Shown piece by piece: positions 1-7,723 of a stretch of 64,000 nucleotides of DNA. Position 1 is the stretch's first letter. Each line of letters begins with the position of its first letter. Position numbers and translations under genes: made by a program. The notes under the pieces were generated by a model. That model worked only from the letters and a program-made list of their open reading frames with translations, was not told where the DNA came from and ran no database searches. This stretch comes from Gemmatimonadota bacterium (GTDB lineage Bacteria > Gemmatimonadota > Gemmatimonadetes > Gemmatimonadales > GWC2-71-9). The stretch spans positions 3,315,461 through 3,379,460 of the forward strand of contig CP070666.1 in NCBI GenBank assembly GCA_020351775.1, in the 5' to 3' direction.

Positions 1-246
1 GAGGACATAACGCAACGGCTGCATGCGATCGCTCAGGGAACCGAATCAGTGGTCGCAGCATCAGAGCAGATTGCCGCATCGGCAGAACAGCAGAGCGCAT
101 CCACTGAACAGATCGCAGCATCAGCATCACAGCTGGCTGATGCTGCCGACCGTCTCACGATGACGGTAGGTTCGTTCCGCCTGGCAGGCGGTGACGCGAC
201 CGGCGCATCCGCAGGCAAGAGGCCGACCGAAGAACCGGCAGCCTAA
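1..246 (+). CDS. Methyl-accepting chemotaxis protein, C-terminal end (partial)
   Basis: The frame is open from base 1 to the TAA at 244-246, so the gene begins outside the window. The 81 visible codons encode an Ala/Ser/Gln/Glu-rich alpha-helical segment with repeated SEQIAASA and TEQIAASA units. This is typical of the adaptation-helix end of the cytoplasmic four-helix bundle of chemoreceptors, which signals through CheA/CheW. A short polar tail ending EEPAA follows. The internal GTG at 49 is not the real start, because the coiled-coil pattern continues upstream of it. Family assignment rests on composition and heptad pattern only; the sensor domain is not visible. Confidence 0.75.
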   Translation, partial: EDITQRLHAIAQGTESVVAASEQIAASAEQQSASTEQIAASASQLADAADRLTMTVGSFRLAGGDATGASAGKRPTEEPAA

Positions 247-361
247 ATGGACCCAGCGAGCCGCTCCGGATAGCTCACAGTGGAAACAGCGGCGAGCCCC
301 GGTGCCTGTCACACCAGCTCGATCCCGTCGTCGCCGATCCGGTCTGCAGCGACCACGTATG

Positions 362-1453
362 TCATCGCAGCACGCCTTCAATCACATCCAACAAGGCGAC
401 CAACCGCTCGACGGTGTGATCGCCCATATGTCCAATGCGAATCGTCCGCTCCTTGAGACTGCCGTATCCCGATCCGATTGTCCAACCCTGCTCGGCGACG
501 GCCTTTGCGATCTCCCGTCCATTGCGGCCCTGCGGAACCTCGAGGCAGGAGATCGTCCAGGAACGGCGATCCTCGTCAGGAAGATAGCCGAATCCGAGCT
601 CACCACCTCTCCCGGAGATCCACTCCTCCACCGTCTTCCGCATGGCCTCGTGTCTATCCCACCGCGCAGTGATTCCGCCAGACGCAGCGATCCGATCCAG
701 CTGCGCAATGAGGGCATAGAGTAACGAGAGAGCGGGTGTATTGGTGGGTTGTAGCTTGGTGGCCGCCTCCTGGAACGCCACGACATCGAGGTACGCGCCC
801 CGCTCGGGGATCCTCCTGGCGCGCTCCACCATCCGTTCCGATGCCGCACCCAGCGCCAAGCCTGGAGGCAACGCCAGCGCCTTTTGTGAGCCGGTGAATA
901 CGAAGTCCAACCCCCAGTCGTCGGTAAGCACCGGCAAACCTGCGATCGAAGTGACTCCGTCCACCAGCAACAGCACATCATCGAAACTGTGCACCACTTC
1001 TGCCAGTTCCTGCAGTGGTGCCAAGGCACCGGTTGAGGTTTCCGAATGAACGACTGTGACGGCATCGACATCGGAGTGTCTGAGTGCATCCTCCAGCATA
1101 TCAGGTTCAATGGTGTTGCCGAGCGGTACGTTGAGACGAATCACGTCTCTTCCTGTGGCATCCACAATTGCCGCGAACCTCTCCCCGAAGGCACCCCCTA
1201 CCAGGCACAGTGCGCGATGCCTAACACCTGACCGAACAGCCATCTCCATGAACCCAGTGGCCGCGCACGTGCCAACCAGGACGGCGCGCTCGGTGCAGAA
1301 CAGTTCGCGCAACGGGTTATCAGCGCTGGCGAGCAAATCCACCATCTGCTGCCCCCGGTGCGCGATCATCGGTCGCATCATTGCCTGGAGGATTTCGGGG
1401 TGTACTTCGGTAGGCCCCGGTAGGAAGAAGCGACCGAATTCTGCCGCATTCAT
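362..1453 (-). CDS. Class V aminotransferase (serine-pyruvate / alanine-glyoxylate type)
   Basis: A 363-residue fold-type I PLP enzyme of the alanine-glyoxylate/serine-pyruvate aminotransferase group. The N-terminal PGPTEVHPEIL and the HRGQQM segment are family landmarks. Asp in LLLVDGVTS is the likely pyridine-nitrogen ligand, and Lys in FTGSQKALALPPG is the Schiff-base lysine. Length matches the family. I chose ATG at 1453 rather than the GTG one codon earlier because it overlaps the upstream nicotinamidase stop as TGATG, a translational-coupling arrangement. It is the last gene of the minus-strand unit GT2-pncB-pncA-aminotransferase. The true amino donor (Ser, Ala or a phosphonate) cannot be told from sequence. 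Confidence 0.88.
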   Translation of the reverse strand: MNAAEFGRFFLPGPTEVHPEILQAMMRPMIAHRGQQMVDLLASADNPLRELFCTERAVLVGTCAATGFMEMAVRSGVRHRALCLVGGAFGERFAAIVDATGRDVIRLNVPLGNTIEPDMLEDALRHSDVDAVTVVHSETSTGALAPLQELAEVVHSFDDVLLLVDGVTSIAGLPVLTDDWGLDFVFTGSQKALALPPGLALGAASERMVERARRIPERGAYLDVVAFQEAATKLQPTNTPALSLLYALIAQLDRIAASGGITARWDRHEAMRKTVEEWISGRGGELGFGYLPDEDRRSWTISCLEVPQGRNGREIAKAVAEQGWTIGSGYGSLKERTIRIGHMGDHTVERLVALLDVIEGVLR

Positions 1454-2115
1454 CACGTGTGAGGCTCCTCGGCAATGGTGTCTCTCATTCTCAGAGCGTC
1501 GGCTGTCACAATTGAGGAGACTCCTCTTTCTTGCCAGCTGCTCAGCAGAACATCGCCCTCGCTAGGGACGATCGCCTTGGTGGCATCGGCCACGACAGCT
1601 AGCAGAGTGCGCGGCCTCCGAACCAACATTCCTTCAACCGCGTATCGGACACACACGTCGAGCGCAACACCGTACACGACTATCGCGCTCGGGTCAATCT
1701 CGTCCAGCACGTGCTCGACATTGGGATTGGTGAAGACGTCAAACCAGTGCTTCTTAAACAAAACGTCTCCCTCATGCTCACCAACGCGCCTCCTGAGCTC
1801 TGCAGGGTCGACTGGATCGGGTTCGATAAGAAGTGGATGCTGGAGACTCGTTTCCGGGATCTTTGCCTGACCAGGAGAGCCCCGCAAGCAGTGAGGTGGA
1901 AAGGTGACCTTGAGATCTGGGTATTCAGAGATCTCCTCATCATCCGGCAAGTGATCGTCGGCACTGGCGACTATTCGAATTCCTTGCGCATGGGCACGCG
2001 CTGTCAGCGCCGTGAGGTTGGGGATGATCGCCTCTGCATCGGGCACGTAGAGTCTGCCATCCGCGCGCATGAAGTCGTACTGAGTATCGACGTCCCAGAA
2101 GATCAGACGGGTCAT
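1453..2115 (-). CDS. pncA: Nicotinamidase (isochorismatase-fold cysteine hydrolase)
   Basis: A 220-residue isochorismatase-like hydrolase. The catalytic triad of nicotinamidases is recognisable: Asp10 in DVDTQYDF, Lys121/122 in FKKHWFDVF, and Cys155 in YGVALDVCV. Such enzymes convert nicotinamide to nicotinate. The reading frame stays open up to 2298, but those extra codons lie inside the pncB gene. ATG 2115 (MTRLIFWD) gives a normal family N-terminus and leaves a 31-base gap to pncB. The neighbouring nicotinate phosphoribosyltransferase, which uses the product, makes nicotinamidase far more likely than another isochorismatase-fold activity. The downstream gene is coupled by TGATG. Confidence 0.88.
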   Translation of the reverse strand: MTRLIFWDVDTQYDFMRADGRLYVPDAEAIIPNLTALTARAHAQGIRIVASADDHLPDDEEISEYPDLKVTFPPHCLRGSPGQAKIPETSLQHPLLIEPDPVDPAELRRRVGEHEGDVLFKKHWFDVFTNPNVEHVLDEIDPSAIVVYGVALDVCVRYAVEGMLVRRPRTLLAVVADATKAIVPSEGDVLLSSWQERGVSSIVTADALRMRDTIAEEPHT

Positions 2116-2146
2116 GGCGTGCACTCTTGTGCTTGTTGGTGAAGCC

Positions 2147-3217
2147 TCAATCCCGTGCGACCAGCTCCAGCCGGTCGTTGGGGCTGTAGAACCGTCCCAC
2201 CTTGGCACATGGCTTACCGTCCACCTTAACGACATCGGCTGTGAAGTCGAACTCCCCCTGTCCATGAAACAGTGAAGATCCGACTCCATACGCGTCAACC
2301 GGTACTAAGTGTTCCTCAAACTGACGGATTCGCTCGACCGTGAAACCACCAGAAACCACGATCCTAACGTGCTGGAAGCCGGCTCTGTCCAAGGCCTCGC
2401 GCACGTTCCACACGAGACGCTCATTCACGCCAGTTGGGACGAAGGTTCCCATCTGCGGAATCACGGACTTGTCTACTAAGGTCCCAGCCGTATCGAGCCT
2501 CACTCCATACAGCTTCTCACCTAGGCTGCGTGCCACGGCCAGCGCGGTCGCAACACTGTCATTGTCAAAATCGACTAGACTGATCAGTCTCACATTGTCG
2601 GGCATGTACCGAGCGAACTTCTGTGCGGCCACGACCGTGTCACCGCCATAGGCCGCTATTAGGGAATGAGGAACGGTTCCCACCCCTTCACTACCCCACC
2701 ATGAGGCCTGGGCATCGGTCGATACTCCAATCGCTCCCGCAACGTGAGCTGCATAGCCGTCTCCAGTCTGCACCAACCAGTGGTCATGTCTGGCGGGGAA
2801 GAACATCACTTCCTTTGGCCGGGCTGCTTCGACTACCCGGCGTGTGTTGGTGCCAACCCGAGTTCGGCGCGCCAGAACACCGAGGTACAGGGTCTCCAGA
2901 TGGGCAAAGGCCGAGTACGGACCGGCGATGGTCAAGGCCGTCTCGTAAGGTTGCACTTCATCGCCATCGTAGAGCGCATGTACCTCGAGATCTTCCCATG
3001 AGAACGAACAGAGCTTGAGAATCGCAATGGCTTCGTCGATGCCTCCGATGTATGCATGTGTCTTACAGAAGACCTGCATCACCACATGCGGGTGATGGTC
3101 GTCTTGAACCAACACTTCACGCGTACGAGCAAAGTACTTGTCGCTGTAGTAGCCCGCCTTCATTCTGTCGACTGGCAGGTTGAAGATCTTAGGGTCCAGC
3201 CGTGCGCCGGGCTTCAC
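2147..3217 (-). CDS. pncB: Nicotinate phosphoribosyltransferase
   Basis: A 356-residue NAPRTase that makes nicotinate mononucleotide from nicotinate and PRPP in the Preiss-Handler branch of NAD salvage. The N-terminal YYSDKYFARTREVL segment, the GTVPHSL motif (His184, the likely phosphorylated histidine), the substrate-loop region VDFDNDS, and VSGGFTVERI plus YGVGSSLF near the C-terminus are family landmarks. It is shorter than the roughly 400-residue E. coli type but normal for the short bacterial group. It starts with GTG at 3217, overlapping the GT2 stop as GTGA, so the two are probably translated together. With pncA just downstream it forms a complete nicotinamide-to-NaMN module. Confidence 0.93.
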   Translation of the reverse strand: MKPGARLDPKIFNLPVDRMKAGYYSDKYFARTREVLVQDDHHPHVVMQVFCKTHAYIGGIDEAIAILKLCSFSWEDLEVHALYDGDEVQPYETALTIAGPYSAFAHLETLYLGVLARRTRVGTNTRRVVEAARPKEVMFFPARHDHWLVQTGDGYAAHVAGAIGVSTDAQASWWGSEGVGTVPHSLIAAYGGDTVVAAQKFARYMPDNVRLISLVDFDNDSVATALAVARSLGEKLYGVRLDTAGTLVDKSVIPQMGTFVPTGVNERLVWNVREALDRAGFQHVRIVVSGGFTVERIRQFEEHLVPVDAYGVGSSLFHGQGEFDFTADVVKVDGKPCAKVGRFYSPNDRLELVARD

Positions 3218-3927
3218 CGTTCCGACCTCTCGATGACCTTATAGGCCAATCGCCGACGAATGAGCCACCTGACCCCGAGTGCGTCCCCCAGAGCTCGCGC
3301 CGCACGATTCCACATGCCGTATTTGCTCTTCCCGCTGAGCCGGCGCCGGTGCGCCACGGGTACCTCCATGACCACTCCTCCTTGCATCCGCAACAACGAC
3401 GGCAAGAAACGGTGCATCCCGTCGAACCGGGGGAGGTCAAGCAACACCGCGCGGCGCATCGCCTTGAGGGAGCACCCTGTATCGCGGACCGCATCCCCCG
3501 TCACCCAGTTCCGTATCGTGTTTGCTATCCGGCTCTGCAGGCGCTTCCAACCGGAGTCCGCCCGCGACGCTCGGTACCCCACTACCGCGGCACATCCCGG
3601 GTTTTGCCGTAGCAGGTTCAGCAATCGCGGCACGTCTGCCGGGTCATTCTGACCGTCCGCGTCCAGCGTCACTACCACTTCACCGTGCGCCAGCTCGAAC
3701 CCCGCGACAATCGCGGCGCTCTGTCCGGCACGCTGCTCGAGTGTGATTACACGGAGCTGCGGATGGGTGGACTGAAGCCGGAGCAGTTCCTCCAGTGAAC
3801 CGTCCGCCGAGCAGTCGTCGACCGCTACCACCTCATGGTCGGCACCCCCCAGCGTCGCCTCGATCTCGTCGAGCAGCGGAGCCAGGTTATCGCGCTCGTC
3901 GAACACTGGTATTACGACTGAGACCAT
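3214..3927 (-). CDS. Family 2 glycosyltransferase (polyprenyl-phosphate mannose synthase-like)
   Basis: A 237-residue GT-A fold glycosyltransferase. The start VSVVIPVFDERDNL, the nucleotide-binding VDDCSADGS and the metal-binding VTLDADGQNDP (DxD-type) are clear GT2 signatures. RDTGCSLKAMRR and RYRSGKSKYG-like segments (here RRLSGKSKYG) resemble dolichol/undecaprenyl-phosphate glycosyltransferases. There is no C-terminal transmembrane domain, so it is probably cytoplasmic or peripheral. It is the first gene of the four-gene minus-strand unit and overlaps pncB by four bases. The link between a lipid-sugar transferase and NAD salvage is not obvious; acceptor and donor are unknown. Confidence 0.88.
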   Translation of the reverse strand: MVSVVIPVFDERDNLAPLLDEIEATLGGADHEVVAVDDCSADGSLEELLRLQSTHPQLRVITLEQRAGQSAAIVAGFELAHGEVVVTLDADGQNDPADVPRLLNLLRQNPGCAAVVGYRASRADSGWKRLQSRIANTIRNWVTGDAVRDTGCSLKAMRRAVLLDLPRFDGMHRFLPSLLRMQGGVVMEVPVAHRRRLSGKSKYGMWNRAARALGDALGVRWLIRRRLAYKVIERSER

Positions 3928-4050
3928 ATCAATTGCTGCCCCGGCGGGCCGACGCGGGAACGTACGTTCTCGCAGTCAGCGAATCAAGTTGACATCTACC
4001 GTGAGTTTGGGGTTAATTCGCGGGGCCGCTCTGCGACTATCCAACAACGA

Positions 4051-4056
4051 AGGAGG
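4051..4056 (+). promoter_or_regulatory. Shine-Dalgarno deciding the asparaginase start
   Basis: AGGAGG lies seven bases before GTG 4064. It fixes the start of the Tat-exported asparaginase there, rather than at ATG 3989. The latter would put 25 extra residues ahead of the twin-arginine signal. Confidence 0.75.
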
Positions 4057-4063
4057 TCCGACC

Positions 4064-5110
4064 GTGACACCCGAGTATTCGCGCCGTGAGTTCCTAGGTA
4101 CCGCCTCCGGGCTAACTGCTGGTGCCGTAATAGCCCCCGGTCTGGCTGCCCAGGCTGCAGCCCCAGCGGTCCACGTTCGCAAGTCTTCGACGAACGTGGC
4201 GGTGGCATCCGGCAACGGGCTACGGGCCGTAGCGAAAGCAGGGGAATTGATGGCCCAGGGTGTGGACACCCTCGATGCCGCCATTGAAGGCGTGAAGATT
4301 CAGGAGCTCGACCCCAACGATCCATCGGTCGGTTATGGAGGCCTCCCCAATGAGAATGGAGTGGTGCAGCTGGACGCCTCCTGCATGCACGGCCCCACCA
4401 AACGGGCCGGAGCCGTGGGTGCCCTCGAAGGTATCAAGACGCCCAGCGTAGTGGCCAAATACGTGCTCCTGTACACCGATCACATCTTCCTGGTCGGCGA
4501 GGGCGCCAAGAAGTTCGCCCTGTCATACGGCTTCAAGGAAGAGGACCTGCTCACCGATAGCTCTCGGCAGAGGTGGCTCCGCTGGCGTGCCAACCGCAGC
4601 GAGAGCGACGACTGGATCAACGTGGACGAGGACGAGCAAATGGTACCTCGCCCCACCGGCACGATCAACTGCAACGTGGTGAATGCCAACGGTGACATCT
4701 CCTCCGTCACGACAACCAGCGGCCTGTCGTGGAAGATCCCGGGCCGTGTGGGCGACTCACCGATCATCGGCGCGGGCCAGTACACCGACAACGACGTCGG
4801 TGCGGCCGGGTCCACCGGCCGGGGAGAATCGAACATCAAGGTCTGCGGTGCCTTCCTGACTGTCGAATTCATGAGACGCGGTCTCAAACCGGCCGACGCC
4901 GCTGTCGAGACGTTGCGGCGGGTGGTGGCAACCTCCGAGCCCAGGCTGCTGGACGAGCACGGTCGGCCACGATTCAGCCTCAACTTCTACGCGGTGAACA
5001 AGAACGGCGAGTTCGGCGCCGGATCAGTCTACCCGTCACGGTATGCGGCGTTCGACGGCTCGGAAGCATTGCGGCTGGATACGGCGTACCTCTACGAGCG
5101 AGACGCGTGA
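4064..5110 (+). CDS. N4-(beta-N-acetylglucosaminyl)-L-asparaginase, Tat-exported
   Basis: A 348-residue N-terminal-nucleophile hydrolase of the glycosylasparaginase family, which cleaves the GlcNAc-Asn bond of glycopeptides. The N-terminus carries a twin-arginine signal, SRREFLGTASG, followed by an alanine-rich hydrophobic stretch, so it is exported folded. The precursor must autocleave before a Thr; PTGTINCNVV at about residues 194-203 holds the likely nucleophile. DISSVTTTSGLSWKIPGR and GDSPIIGAGQY are conserved active-site segments. The GTG start is chosen from the AGGAGG at 4051. Its stop overlaps the start of a barrel protein (GTGA), suggesting a surface glycopeptide-degradation unit. 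Confidence 0.9.
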   Translation: MTPEYSRREFLGTASGLTAGAVIAPGLAAQAAAPAVHVRKSSTNVAVASGNGLRAVAKAGELMAQGVDTLDAAIEGVKIQELDPNDPSVGYGGLPNENGVVQLDASCMHGPTKRAGAVGALEGIKTPSVVAKYVLLYTDHIFLVGEGAKKFALSYGFKEEDLLTDSSRQRWLRWRANRSESDDWINVDEDEQMVPRPTGTINCNVVNANGDISSVTTTSGLSWKIPGRVGDSPIIGAGQYTDNDVGAAGSTGRGESNIKVCGAFLTVEFMRRGLKPADAAVETLRRVVATSEPRLLDEHGRPRFSLNFYAVNKNGEFGAGSVYPSRYAAFDGSEALRLDTAYLYERDA

Positions 5111-6294
5111 GGCCGGCACTAGTCGCGTTTCTCGCACTGGCGGCCGTCATCGACTCGAGCACAGCACAGCAGATAACGCCCAACCTGCCCAAACTGGGCT
5201 CGAGCTGGACCGATGTCGGCTATCCCAAGATCTACTGGACCCCGGCAAACGGAGCTTCATTCGGGCTCTACTACGCTCAGCTCCGGCCGCCCGGCTTCAA
5301 CGATTGGGATGACGCACCACCCTACCGCGCCAATATCTCCATCGACGGCGAGATCTCGACCTCCGGCAGTTACCGGCTGGGGTTGGAGTTCAAGTTTCCC
5401 AGCTTCTTCCCGGGCTGGCGCTTCGACCTGCGATTCCGGACAACGCGTCTGGCACGGCAGAACTACTTCGGGATCGGAAATGAAACTGCGTTCGACAACA
5501 ACAAGGTGACTGACGCCCAGCCGTACTATTACAAAATGGACCGGCGCCGCCTGTTCTTGCGGGGGACAGCTCAGCGGCAACTCTTCTCCAGGCTGCGTGC
5601 CCTGGCCGGATTCCATCTGGAAGGGTGGCAACTGGACACACTCAGAGGACCTTCTCTACTGGGTGAACAAACACAGGCCGGGTTGGGCCCACCGATTGGC
5701 TCCCGTACCTGGCAGGTCAACCTACGCTTGGGGCTCGTGTTCGACTCCCGGGACGACGAGGTGACACCCCGGCGTGGGGCCCTGATCGAGGCCCTGTTTG
5801 ACGGTGCAGACTCGACCATTGTGGGTGACGTGAGCTATGCCCGGTTCACCGCAGCTGCGGCAGCTTTCCAATCGGTCGGGGAGCGCCTGACCCTGGGCGC
5901 CCGTGTCGTCGGTCAGGCGATGAGCGGCTCACCGCCGGTCGGGACATATTTCACGATCGAGGCCAGCGAGAGGGCCTACCACGGATTGGGGGGGAGTTCC
6001 TCACATCGCGGCCTGGCCACAGGCCGATTCCTCGCACAAGACAAGCTGTTTGCCAACCTCGACGCCCGCTTCTTGTTGGGGGGACAGCGCCAGGTGGTCA
6101 CGGTCGATCTCCTGGGCTTCATTGACGTCGGCCGCGTATTCCAGCCGGGGGATGACTTCACACTGGCGCGTCTACATGTTGGCGCCGGGCTCGGGCCCAT
6201 GATCACGATCGGCCGCAATGGCATCATCGGCTGGACTTTTGCTTGGGGCCCCGACCAGCTGCAGGTGCACACGCTTACCAGTTGGACATTCTAG
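5107..6294 (+). CDS. Outer-membrane beta-barrel protein, Omp85/BamA barrel-like
   Basis: A 395-residue exported protein that starts at GTG 5107, overlapping the asparaginase stop. The N-terminus (RPALVAFLALAAV... then AQQ) is a signal peptide. The body alternates aromatic and polar residues as in barrel strands. HRGLATGRF followed by KLFANLDARF resembles the L6-loop and strand region of the bacterial surface antigen/Omp85 barrel, and the chain ends in a terminal Phe. No POTRA domains are present, so it is a barrel-only relative. The frame is open upstream to 4729, but that part lies inside the asparaginase gene. Tight coupling suggests it serves the asparaginase or its substrate; this is inference. 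Confidence 0.75.
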   Translation: MRPALVAFLALAAVIDSSTAQQITPNLPKLGSSWTDVGYPKIYWTPANGASFGLYYAQLRPPGFNDWDDAPPYRANISIDGEISTSGSYRLGLEFKFPSFFPGWRFDLRFRTTRLARQNYFGIGNETAFDNNKVTDAQPYYYKMDRRRLFLRGTAQRQLFSRLRALAGFHLEGWQLDTLRGPSLLGEQTQAGLGPPIGSRTWQVNLRLGLVFDSRDDEVTPRRGALIEALFDGADSTIVGDVSYARFTAAAAAFQSVGERLTLGARVVGQAMSGSPPVGTYFTIEASERAYHGLGGSSSHRGLATGRFLAQDKLFANLDARFLLGGQRQVVTVDLLGFIDVGRVFQPGDDFTLARLHVGAGLGPMITIGRNGIIGWTFAWGPDQLQVHTLTSWTF

Positions 6295-6322
6295 CGAGAT
6301 TCACGGTTCGGGGCACGGTACC

Positions 6323-6871
6323 CTATCCCCCCTCCATCGTCCCCTCAATCAACTGCAAGAGCTCACTCAGAGTCGAGACGCCCTTGTCCTTCGCGTACCA
6401 CCGCCGCACGCGCCAATAACGCTCTTCCTTGGACATGCTGTCCTTGTGCTCCATCACCCATTGTTGCAGCTCGACCGGCCGCGGACCCCAGTGCCCGAGC
6501 TCCTTCAAACCAGCGTCGAGCACTATCACGATCGGGATCGCCCGTGACCCGCTGGTCAGGTACCGATCCATCACAGCCGGATTCTTATCTCGCTCGATGA
6601 CTCGCACTTCCAGACACTCCGCCAGGTCACCCAGCTTTGCCAGAACCGGCACCGTGTTGCTCGCATCACCACACCAGTCCTCCACGATGGCAAGGAGCCG
6701 CAATCCTCGGCCGCACTCACACGCCCGCTCGAGAGCCCAATCAGGAATCGGTGTGGTACGATACACCCCTTCCCACAACGGCCGGTTCTCCTCCGCCTTG
6801 GCGACGAAGTCGACATAGGGCAGGGCTGACCTCCACACCTCGTTGAAATCCGATGCGCCTGCTGTCGTCAT
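6323..6871 (-). CDS. Thioredoxin-family protein with single-cysteine WCGDA site
   Basis: A 182-residue thioredoxin-fold protein. The redox-site region reads EDWCGDASNTVPVL, so the second cysteine of CxxC is replaced by Ala. The cis-proline region (SRAIPIVIVLD) is kept. The C-terminal half has WVMEHKDSMSKEERYWRVRRWYAKDKG, seen in the thioredoxin-like group with a WCGDA/WCGDC site. With one active-site cysteine it may act in a monothiol or non-redox role. No signal peptide is present, so it is cytoplasmic. It is divergent from the TetR gene, and candidate operators lie between the two. Physiological role unknown. Confidence 0.8.
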   Translation of the reverse strand: MTTAGASDFNEVWRSALPYVDFVAKAEENRPLWEGVYRTTPIPDWALERACECGRGLRLLAIVEDWCGDASNTVPVLAKLGDLAECLEVRVIERDKNPAVMDRYLTSGSRAIPIVIVLDAGLKELGHWGPRPVELQQWVMEHKDSMSKEERYWRVRRWYAKDKGVSTLSELLQLIEGTMEGG

Positions 6872-6953
6872 GGTTCCCGTTACCCCAGTTGCCCAGGGGC
6901 TGGCCCCGTGGGCCTGCAGGAAATCTACTTTGCTGCGGGGTAGCCACGAATCG

Positions 6954-6973
6954 TACAGGTGAACACCCCTGTA
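6954..6973. promoter_or_regulatory. Candidate TetR operator (TACAGG-N8-CCTGTA)
   Basis: TACAGG at 6954-6959 and CCTGTA at 6968-6973 form an inverted repeat with an 8-base spacer in the divergent thioredoxin/TetR intergenic region. The same half-site, CCTGTACGT/ACGTACAGG, recurs as an inverted pair at 7088-7121. Repetition of one half-site next to a TetR-family gene is what makes an operator plausible. No binding data. Confidence 0.5.
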
Positions 6974-7087
6974 AAGTGGCTCGTTCCTGATCCGGGCGGG
7001 GCTACAATGCGGCGAACTGAAGGTACGGGCGCGGGTGACTGGTCAGCCGGAAACAGGGCTGCAGGCCCTTACCAACTCAGGTCCCAA

Positions 7088-7121
7088 CCTGTACGTTTGC
7101 GAGTGATGACTCACGTACAGG
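7088..7121. promoter_or_regulatory. Inverted repeat spanning the TetR start codon
   Basis: CCTGTACGT (7088-7096) and ACGTACAGG (7113-7121) are perfect reverse complements. Inside them GAGT (7101-7104) and ACTC (7109-7112) also pair. As RNA this gives a 13-pair hairpin with a four-base bulge and a GATG loop that contains the presumed ATG start at 7106. As DNA it is a second copy of the half-site seen at 6954-6973. It could be an autoregulatory operator, a translation-limiting hairpin, or both. Confidence 0.55.
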
Positions 7122-7723
7122 GTGCTGATCCGTCCGGGAAGCGGCGCAAGAGAGATCCCAAGGGTACTCGGGAACGCCTGGTGCGAGCCGCGTTGGAGCT
7201 GTTCACGACACAAGGATATTATGGCAGCACCACTCCTCAGATCGCAGCCCGAGCTGGAATCGCTGAAGGAACCATCTACCGCCACTTTGAAAGCAAGGAG
7301 CATCTGCTAAACGAGATCTACAGGGCGGCCCTACGCTTGCTGATCAAGTCGGTGAAGGATTCGGCTCAATCACGTTCCTGCCGCGATCGGCTGTTTGGAG
7401 TGGCGCGGTCCTGGCTCGAGCTGGCCCGCCGCAGCCCACCGCTGATCAAGCTGATCTTTGGCAGCGACCTGACCGGCCTGCTCGATGCCAAGAGCCGAGA
7501 TACCAGAAGGGAGTTTCGCCTGGAGCTGGAGAGAGTCATCGCGGCCGGCAAATCGGAGGGAGAGATTCGTGCGGGCTCCGTTGAAGTGTGGACGGACGTT
7601 TGGCTGCAGCTGGTTGTCTTGGTGCTCGAGCGAACCGCCAGCGGGAATTGGCCACCGCATCACGCTGCGCCCGAACAGGTGCTTCAGAGTGCGTGGGATG
7701 CCCTCAAAGCGGCAGGAACCTAA
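7106..7723 (+). CDS. TetR/AcrR-family transcriptional regulator
   Basis: A 205-residue one-domain repressor with a TetR N-terminus. Residues about 20-66 contain TRERLVRAALELF, then a helix-turn-helix with TPQIAARAGIAEGTIYRHF and SKEHLLNEIY. The C-terminal ligand/dimer domain is diverse and gives no clue to the inducer. Several in-frame starts exist upstream (GTG 6959, ATG 7007), but ATG 7106 gives the usual short basic leader (KRRKRDPKG) before helix 1. Its 3' end overlaps the convergent aminopeptidase by four bases. Inverted repeats at 6954-6973 and 7088-7121 are its most likely targets, so it probably controls itself and possibly the thioredoxin-like gene. Confidence 0.88.
   Translation: MTHVQGADPSGKRRKRDPKGTRERLVRAALELFTTQGYYGSTTPQIAARAGIAEGTIYRHFESKEHLLNEIYRAALRLLIKSVKDSAQSRSCRDRLFGVARSWLELARRSPPLIKLIFGSDLTGLLDAKSRDTRREFRLELERVIAAGKSEGEIRAGSVEVWTDVWLQLVVLVLERTASGNWPPHHAAPEQVLQSAWDALKAAGT

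Noticed and set aside
4729..5106. N-terminal extension of the outer-membrane barrel frame
   Set aside because: It lies inside the asparaginase gene; the signal peptide begins at GTG 5107.
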